A stretch of DNA of 64,000 nucleotides. It comes from Platycnemis pennipes (taxonomy: Eukaryota; Arthropoda; Insecta; Odonata; Platycnemididae). The position numbers were made by a program, and so were the translations under genes. Location: assembly GCA_933228895.1 (NCBI GenBank), contig OW121855.1, forward strand, positions 47,692,698-47,756,697, read 5' to 3'. The notes under the pieces were generated by a model. That model worked only from the letters and a program-made list of their open reading frames with translations, was not told the DNA's origin and searched no databases. Position 1 is the stretch's first letter. Each line of letters begins with the position of its first letter. Below are positions 11,101 through 25,440 of the stretch, piece after piece.

Positions 11101-14100
11101 CTCCCACCCCATTGGCCACATAACTTTCTCACCAGGCAGTAGTAGTGTACTCTCCACCCTACGACCCCCATCCAAGGATTCTACTGCCTTCATCGCCCTT
11201 TACGCCACCCCCTTCAAACCCTAAAAACAGCCAGGGACAGCCCATCGCCCCCTACCCTCCTCTCAAAACCCCTTCGAACGGCCAGGGTCTTTAGGCACCA
11301 ACATCACCTTGCCCATTCCTACTTCCCACCTTTCCCTCTCTCTCGTTGCTTGACTACGCAACCCATTTCGGCAAAACCTCCTCTCCAGCCCTTAAAAACT
11401 TTCCATCGCCCTGGATTTAATGCCCTCCCTTTGGTGCGTTTGTGAGCGCTTATAGTCTCCGCCTCCCCTCCCCGACTGCCCGTATCCCACAGATACGATC
11501 CCCTCTCGCTGCCTTGACACATAGGCCACCCTCCTTTCACCACCTTCCCGGAACGGCCGTCGTTAATTCTGGCCCGTCAAAATTACCTCCCTTCACGATT
11601 TGTACCGGAGGTAAGGAAATTTCGACTCGGCCTGGAGCTTCTTCGGAAGGCGCCGGGGATGCCTCCGACCCGCATTCGGAGAGCGGTCGGTAGTTAGAAT
11701 AGTTTGTGGAGGGTGGTGGGGAAACGAGAGGTCTCGTGTTTTATGTGTTTTTCAAGACTCGTCACTTGTGACTTTAGCTTCGGGAGCTGTAAACACTCGC
11801 TCATTTCGGCTCAAAGTGGCTATGGTCACTCTCGTATATTAAATTTTAGTGTTCTGCGAGAGGAATTTAAGCATTATATATAAATCTTTGGACATAGTTC
11901 TCATTCAAATTTCGTGGCAGCTGACAAAGAAAAATAATGGAACATTTCCTGAACTTTAAAGCATCAAACTGATATAACGGAAAAGATTCTATTAGTTGCT
12001 TGTAATTAAATATGCTGTATATTTAGCCTCTTAAGTTTAACAGCAGTATTATCTGATCTTTTAAATGAAAGGACCTAAAATTTGTTTTTAGCAGGTCCCG
12101 AAAGATTGATGAGCAAAATGATTATATTGGTGACTAATATGCTTAATCAACAACCCTAAAGAGAAGTTTCCGGATTTTGCAAGACGTTCATCAATATTAT
12201 ATTTTGTTTTAAGCGAGAAAAATGCTGCCGTTTTGTTAGTTGTATTTCAGTTATATGCTCAACGATATCTTGCAATATTTCTTTTGTAAAAGAAATGTTG
12301 CATGTTCATGGGCAGGTAGAAGAAATTTACCAAATACGATATTATAAAAAAAAACTAAAATTCGAAAAAAGGCTGAGCACCGAGAAGATTAGATGTGCAA
12401 CATCAATTTCAGTTTTTAAAATCGATTAGAGATCAAAGCATGTCAAAATTAAAAAATAAAACAATTATCTACTTATTAAAAAGGACAGAAACTAATTTTG
12501 CCTTTAGGAAATATAGGGATAACCTAGTCCTTGTTATTTTTTCTAAATCTTCGTTGCAAGTAGATGCACCTTTGAAGTTTAATATATCACTGGATATGTA
12601 AGTGACCCGTTATCCTGTTGGTATTAGACCGATTTGAAATATTTGAGTAGTATGCAGTGCATTGGCGAAAACAGTCAGTGGTCTACAATATCAAGAGTAA
12701 GTCAAGGCTTTGTCTATACAACCAAGAGGAAGGTGATGTTTGTCCCAATGGTTACAAATTTTATAAAGCAGTTCTAATCCAACTATGTCAATAAAAGTAA
12801 TTTGTTTTCACCAACCTCCATAATTGACTGTGAGTAAATATAAGTTTAATTCCACGAGTTAGAATTAAGTCTGATTTCAATCTAACACGCCATATTTTAA
12901 TGATTACTGATAATTAAATGCCTTAAGTTATGGCTGATTAATGGATTTTGATTTAACGTTCTACTAACTAACTAAGTTCTCATCCACTTTTTTCCATAAT
13001 AGGCCATTATATTTTTGGGCGCCTATGTGTAGAGGCCTGGCAGAAACTCTGATTAAATATTGAAATTAGTATTGCTGAAAGCATTTGAATCCCACCCGCC
13101 AAATAATTCGAGTATCCGTGGCTGTTTTACGTTAGAATTGGGAAGGCAGTTCTTTGGTGTTTTTTTCCAGGAAAATTCTTTCACTTCTTGCTACAGAGGC
13201 TTAAAGTCTTGACGTTGCGTTTAATCCTATTATACCTCGTTGCGAAAGCCAGGTAGACGCTTAAGCGAAAACAGGGGTACAAAATAAACACCAAGGCTCC
13301 CCACAATAAATTAAATGATAGCTCAGGGGTAAGAATTTATCTTGCAAAGGGATATTCAAGGTATCCCATTCGTAAAGGGCATAGCAAAACATTCATATTA
13401 ATGTTCTCATTTCAGCTTTTTTTGCAGGAAATTTCCCCATCAGGTGAAAGTTAGTCAATTTTTTTTTAAATCCAACAAGTGATAAAATCATGCACAGCCT
13501 CTATGAACTTTTAGGCACTTTTAATTGCAAATAAAATTGTGAGTGAAGTGTGAAATACATCACGTTATAGAGGATCTATTTTGACGGTAATACACAGAGT
13601 AATACTTTCTATCATTTTTTCTTCAGCGCCAAACTCAGTGAAGGTGCGGTACCTTATACTGGACTAAGAAACAAGTTGGATATCTGGAATTAATGCAATT
13701 TTTGAGTTTCCCTCAAACCCAGGGTGTAGGTTTTCATGGCAGATCCCGTTGATGTGTGAATTTCTCAGAACTCTTAAGTCATAATCGATTAATATGTGTG
13801 CATTATTAAATGGATGAATCAGTGAGAGTAACCAGAAAATTGTTCCCTATTAAATGTTGCGACAACTTGAAAAAATATTTGGATATCTTGCATGTTAGTA
13901 CGCACTTTTAATCTATTCATAATACCACCCCAGACGAAATATTAAATTTGCTGATTCCCCAGAAAATTCCTATAATTTGAAATAATGTTTGCATCGAAAA
14001 CGCAGTAATCTTGTGAAGCTTGAAAAAATCATCTTGTGAAGGTCAACAAAATCATTTTCTGATGAGTAAAAATTCCGACTCTCTGTTATAACCTAAATTA

Positions 14101-15899
14101 GATATCGTCTAATATTCAAGAAATTTTGATTTTACATAAATTAAAATTAAAACCAATATAATGATTAAATGTTAAGAATTATAAGATTAAGTTCTAAGAA
14201 TTTTCTGACCACGACTTCATAAACTTTTCAGTATCAAGTAAATTTAGACACTTACGTACAAATTCCACTCTTTTTTTATTCTCAAAAATATTTATAGGTT
14301 CATTGAAATCTTTTTCTAAATGAATAGACTGTCTGGCAAAGTTTCATAAATATGCATATGAAATACAAACCTTTTGAAGCTATATGAGCACAACTTCCAT
14401 GAATGGTAATGATTTACATAAAATTAGTTAAATAATGTATGTTATAATGAGATTTTACACAGAACAACTTGGATAAGCACTCCAATCAGCATTAAATGAT
14501 TATTTTTGTCCATAGTTCCACGTAAAGTCCATTCGGAGAAGTTATCGTATCCGCTCAATTCGTCCGAGTTTTGGTCCACGAGCCAATTTTTGCATTCCCA
14601 TCCTCGTTCCGGTGAGATTACTTTATTAATCCACATTCGCCGAAAAACAATTGCTGCTTTCCTACGTGCTCACTTTACCAAAGTACAGGATCAGGCCTGG
14701 TTAAATTCACGTTGCCTTCGACGGAGCTCAGTACCGACGGAAATAAGAAAAAAATAAAGGTTACGTTCAGTATTGCAGTGAATTCCGAAGCCGTCGCCGG
14801 GTGACCTCGGAAAGCTACGCTGGAAAACGATGTATGCACGGATTGATACTTGATCACGAGTAAAAATATCGATGTATCAGCACAAATGTGATCCAATGAA
14901 GCAATTTTGTCGAAAGGTAGAAAAATAGATGGGGAAATGTCGCGTGGTGACTTTCCAATTTTGCTAGATAGCTGTACTCGTTCTTTAATTCTTCATTCCA
15001 CAGATTGCATCGTTTATGACCCAGCATTTTTCGAGTGTGAAAAAATCGCATTTTGCTCACGATTTAAGTCATGGTATTTCTATTTTATTATATATTTGCA
15101 TCTTATGTTCTTTCCTGTAGTTGCATCACTCCATTCCTAGTTTTTATGAACTCTTGGCAACGATATATGCCCACAACGAATTTTTGTCTCACAACTATAA
15201 TTCAGCTAGCTTACGAGTAAAATTTCCTCACCAAGGGTTATATCCAGCTAATTTTAGATTTTTTTAGAGGCAGTGGTAAATGTGGTAATTTAAGGGAGAC
15301 AAAAGATAACTAAGGTCATTTGTGCCGTATAAGACAGGTGGGTAATTGGTTATAGATAGAATTCATCTAGAAACCTGAGCAGAATGGAATAAGTAGCTTG
15401 GCATTAGCCTAATGTTGTAGTACGGTGAAAAGGGGGCCCACGGATTAACGTTCAAATAAACGGACTAAATATAATCAGCTAGTAATAACGAAATTTTTAA
15501 AGTATCGACAGAAAGTACATTATTGCACCCATTATTTTTTTCTACTTACCATTAAAACTTTACTTAATTACCTGAAGGTTTCAATTCTCCAAAACAGTGA
15601 ATTACAATTTTTCTTCAAAATATTTTTTTAATCATTTAATGCCTACAAAATTTTGATTAAACGTTTGAACTTAGTTGCGAAAATACGTTAGGCATATTGT
15701 TCTCAATAACCACGATGAAAATGTCAATGTTTTACCGTAGAATTTGAGGATAAATCGGAGCTTCCCCCGTATTTTCTCACTTAATGACTAATATGAGGGT
15801 TTTTCAGAGTCAAAAAGAGTTGCCAAGAGGAGTCTGCGATTCGATACGCGGATTTGAATTTTATGGTTAGGTTTCCCATCGAACAGAAGTTCTGAACTT
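8167..15899. other. Long AT-rich stretch without recognised genes
   Basis: Nearly 8 kb in which I recognise no gene, RNA or transposon. A moderately C/T-rich patch lies at about 11100-11440. ORFs of 60 to 109 codons on either strand (for example 8709-9038 on the minus strand) carry no domain signature. This is consistent with intergenic or intronic DNA. Confidence 0.4.
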
Positions 15900-15995
15900 G
15901 AAGTCCTCCCCACAAAGCACTCCAGTAGATAGGTGGGTTTACACCGAGACTATGACAGCCAGGATTCGAATCCGGGTCCTCGAGACATTTATTAG
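15900..15995 (-). mobile_element. tRNA-derived SINE fragment (family 2)
   Basis: Read on the minus strand, GGACCCGGATTCGAATCC is followed by TGGCTGTCATAG. This is the same arrangement around a B-box-like GGATTCGAATCC seen in the minus-strand copies near 45.6 and 46.3 kb and the plus-strand copy near 40.2 kb. No complete tRNA fold is evident, so a functional tRNA is unlikely. Boundaries are approximate. Confidence 0.5.
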
Positions 15996-16049
15996 GAATT
16001 TGAAACATAATCGGAGTTGTCAGGCAAAGGCAGAGTGGTCTAATCTCCT

Positions 16050-18890
16050 TATAAACCTTGATTCTGGAGACGAAATATCTCCTCTCTACTTTTATTCGAG
16101 AATTACTTAGGTAATGAGCGTACAGACAAATTTAAATGACCCATTATCATGCTGATTGTTTTCAGTATCTATCTTAAGGTCGAGACACTTCTCACGTCAT
16201 TCAATTTCGTTCTTGCTCATGCAATTGTTGTATGATGCAGTGTCTCAGCTTCAATTAGCAATGTAACTGGTGTTACGGAGGCGCTAAGATATTGCTATAT
16301 TTAACCTTTGCCTAGCCCCTGGACTTCATGCATTTGCTTACGCCGGAGGAAGCATTTTATGGCACGCAAGGCCAAAAAGAAATCCACCGGGCAAATATCA
16401 GGAGGAAATAAATTTTCAAACGGCCCGTTTTGGATGAGAAAATAAACAGTTGCTAGGGCGACCTCTTTTCTTTAGATGAGATCTTTTGGTATCGACCCTC
16501 CTACCTCGGGAAAGCACTCGTCGTCGGATTCGGTTTTTTTCCGCTCCCTTTTTGTTGACTTTGGAAGCTTTTCCCGGAGTTTCATGCGGAATCAAATGGG
16601 AGTAAACTCGTCCTCTTCTCCCTGCAAATTTCCCTCAATCCTTACGTCTTTCGGAAGACAAGCGGGGATGGAGGAGATGGGTTCCGATGAAAAATATAAA
16701 AAAATAACTCGTAAGAAATAGATTCCTGAGCGATTGGCAGCGATCGATTTCCTCTAATACACTCTTAATTACCATTCTTGCACTCCGAGCTGTAGGTAGG
16801 ACCTGCGTTTGCATTTCGCTCTTCAAAGTTGGCACAGAGTTTTACATTCAACTATCAACTTCACCAATGTATTCGAATAGATTTACTTCGGAGCTCTATA
16901 AATCCCGAAGGAAGAAGTGCAGAGTTCAACGGAGTGCTGTGCATTTAGGAACTCGGCTGCTGAAACTTGAATTATTCAACTTCTTATAAGCCTAGGTGGG
17001 ATTTTAACGAAAGAAGCAATTCTCGTCATGAATAGAGGCCTTGTCATGTACTTATAGAATTAAATAACTTGTGTTTTAGGCCCGGATCAATTCCATGCCA
17101 TCTCTAACTATAAATATCACTTTTTGTTGGGTGTTAAAATCGTTCCCGGCTACTCAGCTATCCTCGACCCATTTCACTCAAATATTTACTGTAAATGGCA
17201 TAGTTACCACCTGTGACATTGTGAGACTGGTGTTAGGAAGATGATAAGGAGAAATTCATGTGTAGGAAAATGAATATCAAAGTGAACGCACAGTGATACA
17301 ATGGTTGTTTTAACAATCTGATCCTGAGTAGCCATGGAATGGAGAACAAATGAAAAAATAGTTTGTGCATACGATATTTATAATATAATGTTGTATATTT
17401 ACTAATGAATATAGTATATAAAGAAGTCAGCATCAGGAATGTATTTTTACGCACATCAGTCACTAATATACCCTCAAGAATCTTTTGTAGAATTTTTGCT
17501 TTTTTTGCGTTGACTTGACTGTGCTGAAATCTATATTAGATACTTTCCTCTTTCTTGGTTGTCAATGATATTTGTTTTATTTCTTTTAATTTTTATCGTC
17601 ATGGCAAACTGTCATCTTTAAAACTTTTTCATCAATCTTTTCACATATTAATCCTTTTATAAGGGTATTTAAAAATAGAGCTGAAAATCTCAACAATCCG
17701 GAGTTTTTATGCCAATATTCTATTAATGGCCAATTGTGGCAGCAAGACCCGTAACGGCATGCCAATTTACTTTAGTAGAGGTTTGAAGTCTCGCTAGTGC
17801 CTGAATGTGTATTTGTCTCGAAATTAATACCTTGCGTTTCATAATGCGATACAAACTTAGAAATTGAGCAGATGCAATCCGAGCCTACTCCCCTATTTCA
17901 ATAATGCTTAAACAAGGCGTTGCAATAGATTTTTAATTAGGTCATTATTGATACTTGCCAATAAGCCTTTTTTCCCCAAGAGATTTTTACGGTTTTGATT
18001 TAAACGCCGTTTATAATTCATGGATAATAAAGACATTTATTGAAAGATTCAATTAAGACAGTGGCAAAATATTTTCTTCAAATTTCGATTTTTGTGCCGA
18101 GAAATATTAGGAAACTTGTACAATTTACTCATAAAATTCTTTGACAGTGAAGTGAGCATGAAATCTGTACACAAATAAGTTCTTACTTAAGCCGGAATCT
18201 GTGCTGAGTACAAAAATATTGATTATGAAGTCAGAACTCAGCCTTTTAATGTAAATCTCTGTAATGAATTAATAGAAATCTACTTGAATGGTCCTTTAAT
18301 ACTAAACCACATTCCACAATCCACCATGATGGATAAATCGCGCTCAACGCTCGACCTACCTATTGATCAAGAACCCCATAATACTGGAGAAATTTAGGGC
18401 GAACTCCAAATAACATCTCGGGTATTTCCTCATGACTTCACGGAAGCAGTGAGTTCATCTTCCATATTCCGATGGAATTGCTCCGCTATTCAAGGCACCG
18501 AGGCTGAGGTTTTGATGGCACGACATTCAGCCCCACCTTCTCCTGGTTGAAGCACTCCTGCAATATGATTCAGTAAAGGATCCATGCGTTGATATGGGAC
18601 ATTAAAAACAGGTCACTGAGACTCGGGACAGAACACCACTGCGTTCATAGTTGAGCCGCCGCCGTCCCAGGTTAATCTCAGCATCAAAGCAACAACGGAA
18701 TTTATTCGTGTGTGCGAGAATATCTTTTTTAAATGCTGAAACTGTGTGATGGGAGAGTTTTTCTAATCATTGAAAAATTAACAATATCATTATCAATTAC
18801 CACTACCATTTACCTATAGGAGTCATATTCATGTGAATGATTTGCATCTTGATTCTCCCATTGGCTCGTACGCAGACAGCCGAGTTGAAA
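16050..18890. other. AT-rich non-coding stretch, nothing recognised
   Basis: Only short anonymous ORFs. No repeat unit, RNA gene or retroelement motif was recognised. Confidence 0.4.
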
Positions 18891-18922
18891 ATTCAGCATT
18901 AAATATCGAATTCAGCATTAAA
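18891..18922. repeat. Short direct repeat, 19-bp period
   Basis: ATTCAGCATTAAA occurs at 18891-18903 and again at 18910-18922. Minor local duplication. Confidence 0.8.
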
Positions 18923-19095
18923 AATGAAGATATCCATTTTAGAGAGAATGAGTAGTAGACTCTACTTATTAGGCACAACTGATCTATCACCCAACTAACA
19001 GCACTTAATTTCATCCTTGCCTTGCTATTTTTATCTTTTTAAAAAATTGAAATTTAGACTAGTATATTAATGCGAATCCTTTTTTCACATTATAG

Positions 19096-19175
19096 GTAGT
19101 GCATGTTTGGTGAGAATACACCCCCTGCCACACAACTTTATGGTTACTTACAGGGTATTATGTAGATGTAGATTT
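19096..19175 (+). repeat. Dispersed dyad repeat, copy 2
   Basis: Matches copy 1 (613-692) almost base for base, from GTAGTGCATGTTTGGTGAGA to TTATGTAGATGTAGAT, with a few substitutions (for example AACTTTATGG in place of ACCTTTATGG). It shares the internal dyad. No coding capacity. Confidence 0.85.
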
Positions 19176-19631
19176 ATTAATTTTTACGGAGTTGATGTTT
19201 CGGAACCTAGTAAAAGTTTATCAACGATTGCTTGCGCGTGATGAATGAACGCTAGAATATTCTCTATTTCTATCGTTCAATATAGAATCAAGCATGTAGC
19301 AGTGGAAAATCACTTGTGAGAGCCGATTTGCCTTCCTTAAAGGAAAGTTGTGTAAATTAAGAAGTAATTTTATTTGCATTTCTTATTAAGAGGAAGTTAG
19401 TCATAGAGTTGCAGTTTCACAATGAAACTAATTAATTTCTTTTGTATTAGTTTTTAAATGCGATTAATTTAATACATCCTTACATAGAGCGAATTCAGCC
19501 GTTTCCACCTCGTAGTATAAAGTATAAACCGTAAAATTAAAATTTGACGTAGTGTGACCTGGTTATCATATGACGTGTCATGCCTTGGATTAGGGATTGA
19601 GCAGATTAGTAAAGGGATCAACCACATATCC

Positions 19632-19690
19632 ACGTCTACGTAATACCCTTCTGAGCCGCATTGAGGGAGTGTGGCACAGGGTGAAGGCTA
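19632..19690 (-). repeat. Dispersed dyad repeat, decayed copy
   Basis: ACGTCTACGTAATACCCTT followed by GAGTGTGGCACAGGGTG parallels the minus-strand form at 59633 (ACATCTACATAATACCCTGC and GTGTGTGGCAGGGGGTG). The similarity stops before the outer CACCAAACATGCACTA end. It is an older, truncated member lying only about 0.5 kb from copy 2 and in opposite orientation. Confidence 0.55.
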
Positions 19691-20719
19691 CTTCCACATC
19701 CACTGCTCACATGCATCTAAGAACAGCAATTCTACTATGTCATGGAAATATGTTTGATGTAAGAGTCACGTGAAACTAGTCGGTTATTATCTACATAGTT
19801 ATTAAGTGAATACTGGCGATAAAGGTATTTTTCTAAATATATTTACCTGTATTTTCCTAGCACCCATAGGTTGGTTATGTTAAAACATGCATCATGCACT
19901 ACAGACTACACTATCAGTATTTTACTTACCTATTCCTTTGCTATGCTGACTCCATTAGGCAGCTAAGTAATACCATGAAGTCACTGCATGTGTGATAGGA
20001 GGAAACTCCTTGTCTGGCATGTATTACCGTCACATAAAAATGTTTTATTGCTAGTAACGAAGTGACCGGTTTTCTGATTATTAAACGAAACTGCCCAAGA
20101 AAACACTGCAGCTGATTGCGTTAAATATTTGTAGTTTCTTCCTAAACATGCTTGAAAATTTTTAAAATAAATTTAAACTTTTTCTAACTACGTATTCTTC
20201 TAATTTTTATCTTAATAATCTATCCTACGAAAGTATAAAATTTTAGCGGTTAAATTAGCTATTGGAAATATGTCAAGGGAACCACTGTTTAACGTCCAAT
20301 CCGACGGACGGAGTAAACTTAAAAAGCTTTCCACATGCAGTCAAGTAGAGGTCGATTTAACTTCAAAAGATTTATAATATCGTTAGTCTAATCTGAGCCT
20401 TTGGGGTGAGAATTCAGTGCACAAGCCAACACGCAAATTCGATCCCACACTGTTTTGTGCTCATTTTCTCGTTTTTAAATTGTATTAATGTTGGTCAAAT
20501 ATTTTTAGGATGTTAACAGCATTAGTAGAAAGCGAATTTTAGCGGAAAGTATGTTCAGGAGAAAGTATGCGGCCATACAACGCATAATTCTACCGTTTTC
20601 TCTCTTTTAATGAAAATAATTATATTTTTGCTTCTCAGTTGTTAGTATTTAATGCCTACTAACTGTCTTTTAGAAAAGTACTTCACTCGACTCGGGTTTC
20701 CACTTAATTATCTACCTGT
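19691..20719. other. AT-rich non-coding stretch, nothing recognised
   Basis: No meaningful ORF, repeat or RNA gene recognised. Confidence 0.45.
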
Positions 20720-20830
20720 TAACACAGAAAAAAAACACGAGCCAAATCCACAAAAATAAATTTTATTACGACCCGGGTTTCACTATGTTGCAGCATCGTC
20801 AGGTTTTTTTTTCCTTTTCTTTCTGTGTTA
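20720..20830. mobile_element. Small foldback-related element with 11-bp ends
   Basis: Bounded by perfect 11-bp inverted ends, TAACACAGAAA (20720-20730) and TTTCTGTGTTA (20820-20830). The interior contains TTTATTACGACCCGGGTTTC and GTTGCAGCATCGTCAGG, matching the arm of the foldback at 2306-2489 (TTTATTCCGACCCAGG, GCAACATCACCAGG). It appears to be a single-arm relative of that family. No coding content. Confidence 0.65.
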
Positions 20831-22756
20831 TCATGTTTCCCTCCCATTTCATATCACCTGAATCTTCAGAATTAATTATCTACCGTTACCGACTTACTCA
20901 CGTACCCCATCCTCTCTTTATCAACCACCCCACCCCTATCCTAACTCCGATTTTAGGTTGCAATTTCTTAAAATAATAGTATGTATAAAGCTATTTATAA
21001 AAATAATTAAATTTAATTGAAAAAATTGGACATAAGTGCATACATATACAAGATTACGTATATTACCAATTAATGAGTTATTCAAGCATGTGATTATTAT
21101 TCGAAAATTATTTTAGCGATAGATATAAGGTTTTGGATAGAGTTAAAATAATCATTACGCATAATTAAAATAATCAGCACTCAGGGTCAACATAAGATAG
21201 GTAGCAAAAAATTGTCTCACATTGCATGGAGGGAGAAGTCTGACGATTCAAGTACCCATCATATTCAATGATATGCCAAATAACTGAAAACATCTAAATA
21301 AATTAAGTGAAGTTAAAAAATATATTAATGATGGCTCTTAGAACGTAAAATATATGGATTTTAGACTATTCTATTATTTATACCACTCAAATTATGTAGT
21401 CATGCTATTGAAAACAATATTTATGTATTGAAATTTAATATTTTATTAACCAGCCAATTTCGCCTCTTTGGTATGAAATAATTTAGGAGAAGCAGAATTT
21501 CGCGAAAACGTTGCGTGTTGCAAATGAAGTTTAGCCGCAATGATTTCCCACCCTTCTCAAATCACAGCTGTCGTGTTAAGGTCACGAGTAGTGCTTCAAG
21601 GACGGACGCGTCAGAACCTCACTGTGCTCCAGCCTCTTTAAAAACGTTCCCTGAACGCCTCCTCAACCCCCCGAGCGTCCTCCCCCTCCAATTTCTCCAC
21701 TAGCCCAGTCAACCGACCCGCTAACCCTTAGGCCTCTGCAGAGCCCCTGATATTATTTTCCGCGCCGATGCCATGGAGGACCGCCCATCTACGCAGGCCA
21801 GGGAGACCATTAAACGTCTTAGGTTCAGATACACGATATTCGGGGGTGCGGGAGTGGTGATATAGGGTGCTGAGGATCCGTTGCTGCTGAACATTCTGTA
21901 CTCCCGCCCTTCCCGTCGACCCAAGCAGGATCAAAATTTCTGGAGGTAATGGTACTGAGGCGCTTGCTCTTCAGAGCAAAACAAAGGACTTGAAGGCTTC
22001 CAGGCAGTCGCAACTTTGGCGATCTCGGGCAAAATTAAGCACGCAATGGGATATTTGGCGCCTCCGTGCGCGCTGTGGACGTGGAGAATTGGGTAGCGTC
22101 GGGAAAATTTGACGTGAACCTGCGGGAGAAAGAGAAATGATTTAAAGCGAAGGCGAATTCCAAGTAGGAAGGGGACGCGCAGAGCAATATTCTGAGGCAA
22201 ATTCACGTCCCCTAAGTTACTCAGGAATCTTGTCGAAAAGTTATTTGGCCTGGTCGTTCTCAGAGGTCAACGTGAATGTAAAGTACAAGCACCAAGATAT
22301 CCTATTTTCCCATTTATACTGATTTCTGGAGCACTACACCATATTTTTTTTAAATATTCCATCTTAGCTAGGTATTTCAATCCTAGTAGGTATTATTGCT
22401 AATTAAGGCACAACATGATACCCCTTCTCTACATTTTCATTGGGCCAATGTACTCATCGATTATTCTTCATGGAGTATTCTCGTCTTCAAATGCCATTCG
22501 AATTCTATACTTCAATGGTTTGTCTAATCTATTGTATTCACTTTAGTTTCTCGCTATCACGGAAAAAATCATCATGTGATATTTTGGACGTGCCTTAATG
22601 CTTAGTGGGCAAGCTTATTCACTGCTGATACATGACACGTTTCCTTTTCAAGCGTGAGGCTTTAACTTTGTACGACAATTGTTGTTTAGTTTTCTTTGAT
22701 TTTTTCGCCACTGTAAGCTTCCACGTAGCGCACATTGTTGTCAGTGAGATCTCTTT
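20831..22756. other. Non-coding stretch with a GC-richer patch at 21.6-22.2 kb
   Basis: AT-rich up to about 21500, then a GC-richer patch with overlapping ORFs of 60 to 91 codons, mostly on the minus strand. None has a recognisable domain. A host exon here cannot be excluded but is not supported. Confidence 0.35.
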
Positions 22757-22806
22757 GAGCAGCTATGGCTGAGTACGACCAGAGCAGCTATGGCTGAGTA
22801 CGACCA
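22757..22806. repeat. Perfect 25-bp tandem duplication
   Basis: A 25-bp unit beginning GAGCAGCTATGGCTGAGTAC is present twice with no mismatch (22757-22781 and 22782-22806). The absence of divergence suggests a recent event. Confidence 0.95.
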
Positions 22807-25440
22807 ACTTTGAGTAGTACGTTAAAGTCTGTTAGCCACACACCCGACTCTAGCCCACGCTAGATTCCCTACTCATTCAACTTCATCTATAAGGAGCGTA
22901 AGTCCCTTCTGAGATCAGAGTTTTGGGATGCCGGAATGATATTTAATGTCAAAATTAGTATCGGGGAACAAAACGAAACGGGTTGTATTTTTTAATTTCA
23001 CTTTAAATGGGGAAAATAAGACCCAAACTCTGGCAAACCTGGAACGCCGGATTGTTGTAACGAGAACTGGGGAAAACTTTCTTTCCAGCCCCAACTCGCG
23101 TTTGCAATTACAGAAGAAGGTCATCGGGATTGAAAGGTCGGGGCCAACTCGGATATACAGACATATTTTATGGGGCCATAAACGAGAGAACAGAAGGGTA
23201 ACTGCAAATAAGCGCGATACCCTAGTTACGGGTGCGTCCCGGGAACATCTCCCCGGCAACGAAGATTGTGTGCCTTAATCGCCCTTTGGCAGCACAGCGG
23301 TGAAAGGGAAAGGGATTTGACCTCTTATTCCCCGCCCCTCTGTCCCAACGCCTGCCTCCACGGTTACCTCACCTTGCTTCGCATGGGCTCGAGGGGGCAG
23401 CCGCATCCTATGGGATTGTCATGCCCAGTTACACCCTCCCGAGATGCCCTTCCGCGTCGGAGGACGGTGCCCTGGAAATTGCCCCTTCATCCTGACCCCG
23501 AGGCCAATCCATCCCTCCTTCCCCCAACCCCTTATCATAAGGACTTTCTCAATCTCTCAAAATGTTTATACCTCTCACCTCAAAAAATATTCTATCACCT
23601 CCAAGTACCTTGCACGATTAATCCCAATTATTGTTGCTTCCCCATGGTGTACCCGTATTTGCAGTGTTTCACCTGAAATCTGGAGGAAAGCTGTCCGAGA
23701 CGTAATCGATTTAGAAGAAGAGTACTGAAAAAAGGAGCAGCTAATTGAAGTTCAGGTAGCGCCTCTAACAGCGAGTCTACAAGAGAGCGGCAGTGACAAC
23801 AGTGATTCATCTTGCGAAGGCGAGTAAAGGTAACGAAATATTTGGTCATTTACTTGCATGAATTTTTAATAACCTAAAGTTATGCCCTCTGAAACCGGAA
23901 AATGAAACTTTTACGTCATATACTGAGGCTTGGTTCGTAAAAATACTATTTATTTTGACTCATTGTTGACAACATCGACCTCCATTAACATGCGATGATT
24001 TTCTGGAGGTAAGGTTGTCTAAATAATTGCTATGTTTAATGTCTTTTCCTATAACAGTCACCCGGTATTTCACTATGCGTGTTTATGGTGTTCGAAAGCT
24101 TCGCGCGGAGCCACGAACGGCCATCCACAGGGATGACGTGCTGCCACCGTGACGTCATAAATAAGAACCCCTTATATCTCAGCTCCAATTAAATTTATGA
24201 AAGATAGCTCTACCTTATTTTTTCAAATTGTACGAAGTATAGCTCGTTTAAATTTTAAGTCTCTCAAAAAAAAAATTGTAGGCTCCAATCGATTTTTAAT
24301 TCAAACGCGTATCAACACTCAATTAGAAACTGACGAGTCTTCAAAACGCGTAGAATGCTTTAGGACTATATCTTTTAATTGTGATCAAAGTTTAACTCTC
24401 TTATAATGCTCTGTTGCTGTTCCACAATATCATAAACATGACCAAGTCCTAAAATCGGGTGTTTTTACCGTGTTTTGTATGGTATTATGACAACTCACAT
24501 AAAGAAGGGAGATGATATTAGCCCAAACGATGTGTCATTTTAAAGGAAAATACATTCTCTTTCCAAATATGTATAATATGTTACACCAAACGCGCCCAGT
24601 GTTACTGAAGAATGCATTAAAGTCCAGGTCCATACAATTTTGACGGCGTCAATAGTGTTCTAGCAGCAATCACTTATATGGGATTTGTTCTGCTATGGAT
24701 CTGTTGGGTGGCCTTCAAACCTGTCTTACTTACATAATGTGGTTAAGAGTCTTGAGGACCATTGTAAGATAGACATGTTCTATTAATCACTGGAAACTTC
24801 ATGTTTTCACGCTCAATGATAACCATGGTCCACCTGTCTTCATATTTGTGAATCAAAGCTGTTGTAGACTTTTTATCGGCAAAGGCAATTAACATAACCA
24901 TGAAGATAGGTAATAATTTAAACAAAATAGTTCTATTAACAGCATCGTAATGGATCATTTGGCCTTGGTCTGGTGCAAACGGAACTCTCGCATGCCAAAT
25001 TTTATTTTCATTTTGATTAAATCATTGTAAACCTTTTATTTATCTCCGTTTATTTAATCCACCATTTTGTTGATCCCATTTTAGCACAGAATCAAGGTAT
25101 AGTCTACGTGGTCTCCATTTATAGATATATGACGTCTTCATAATTTTTTTATCATCTTCTACGTTCATTATTCTTCTATGTGCATTCGTTTTATATTTGA
25201 TTTTAATCTAGAATATAAAGATAACCTTAGATTAGCTATCTTTTCAGAAGAATTACTCTTGTCGACTTGATCAAAGGCTGCCATTAACCCAAAAAATGAA
25301 ATTTTTAACCTGGTTGATGTTAATAAAGTTATAATATGGCGATCAGGTTTATTATATTTTTAAGTAATTTTCTTTCAACTAAATTTCAATAATCAATTTG
25401 CATAGATTCGGATGAATGGGACTCTTATAAGAATATCAGA
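22807..25440. other. Non-coding stretch, nothing recognised
   Basis: A moderately C/T-rich patch at about 23290-23560. Two overlapping ORFs of about 110 codons on opposite strands (22946-23278 plus, 22915-23259 minus) lack any domain signature; being open on both strands they look compositional. The rest is AT-rich. Confidence 0.4.
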
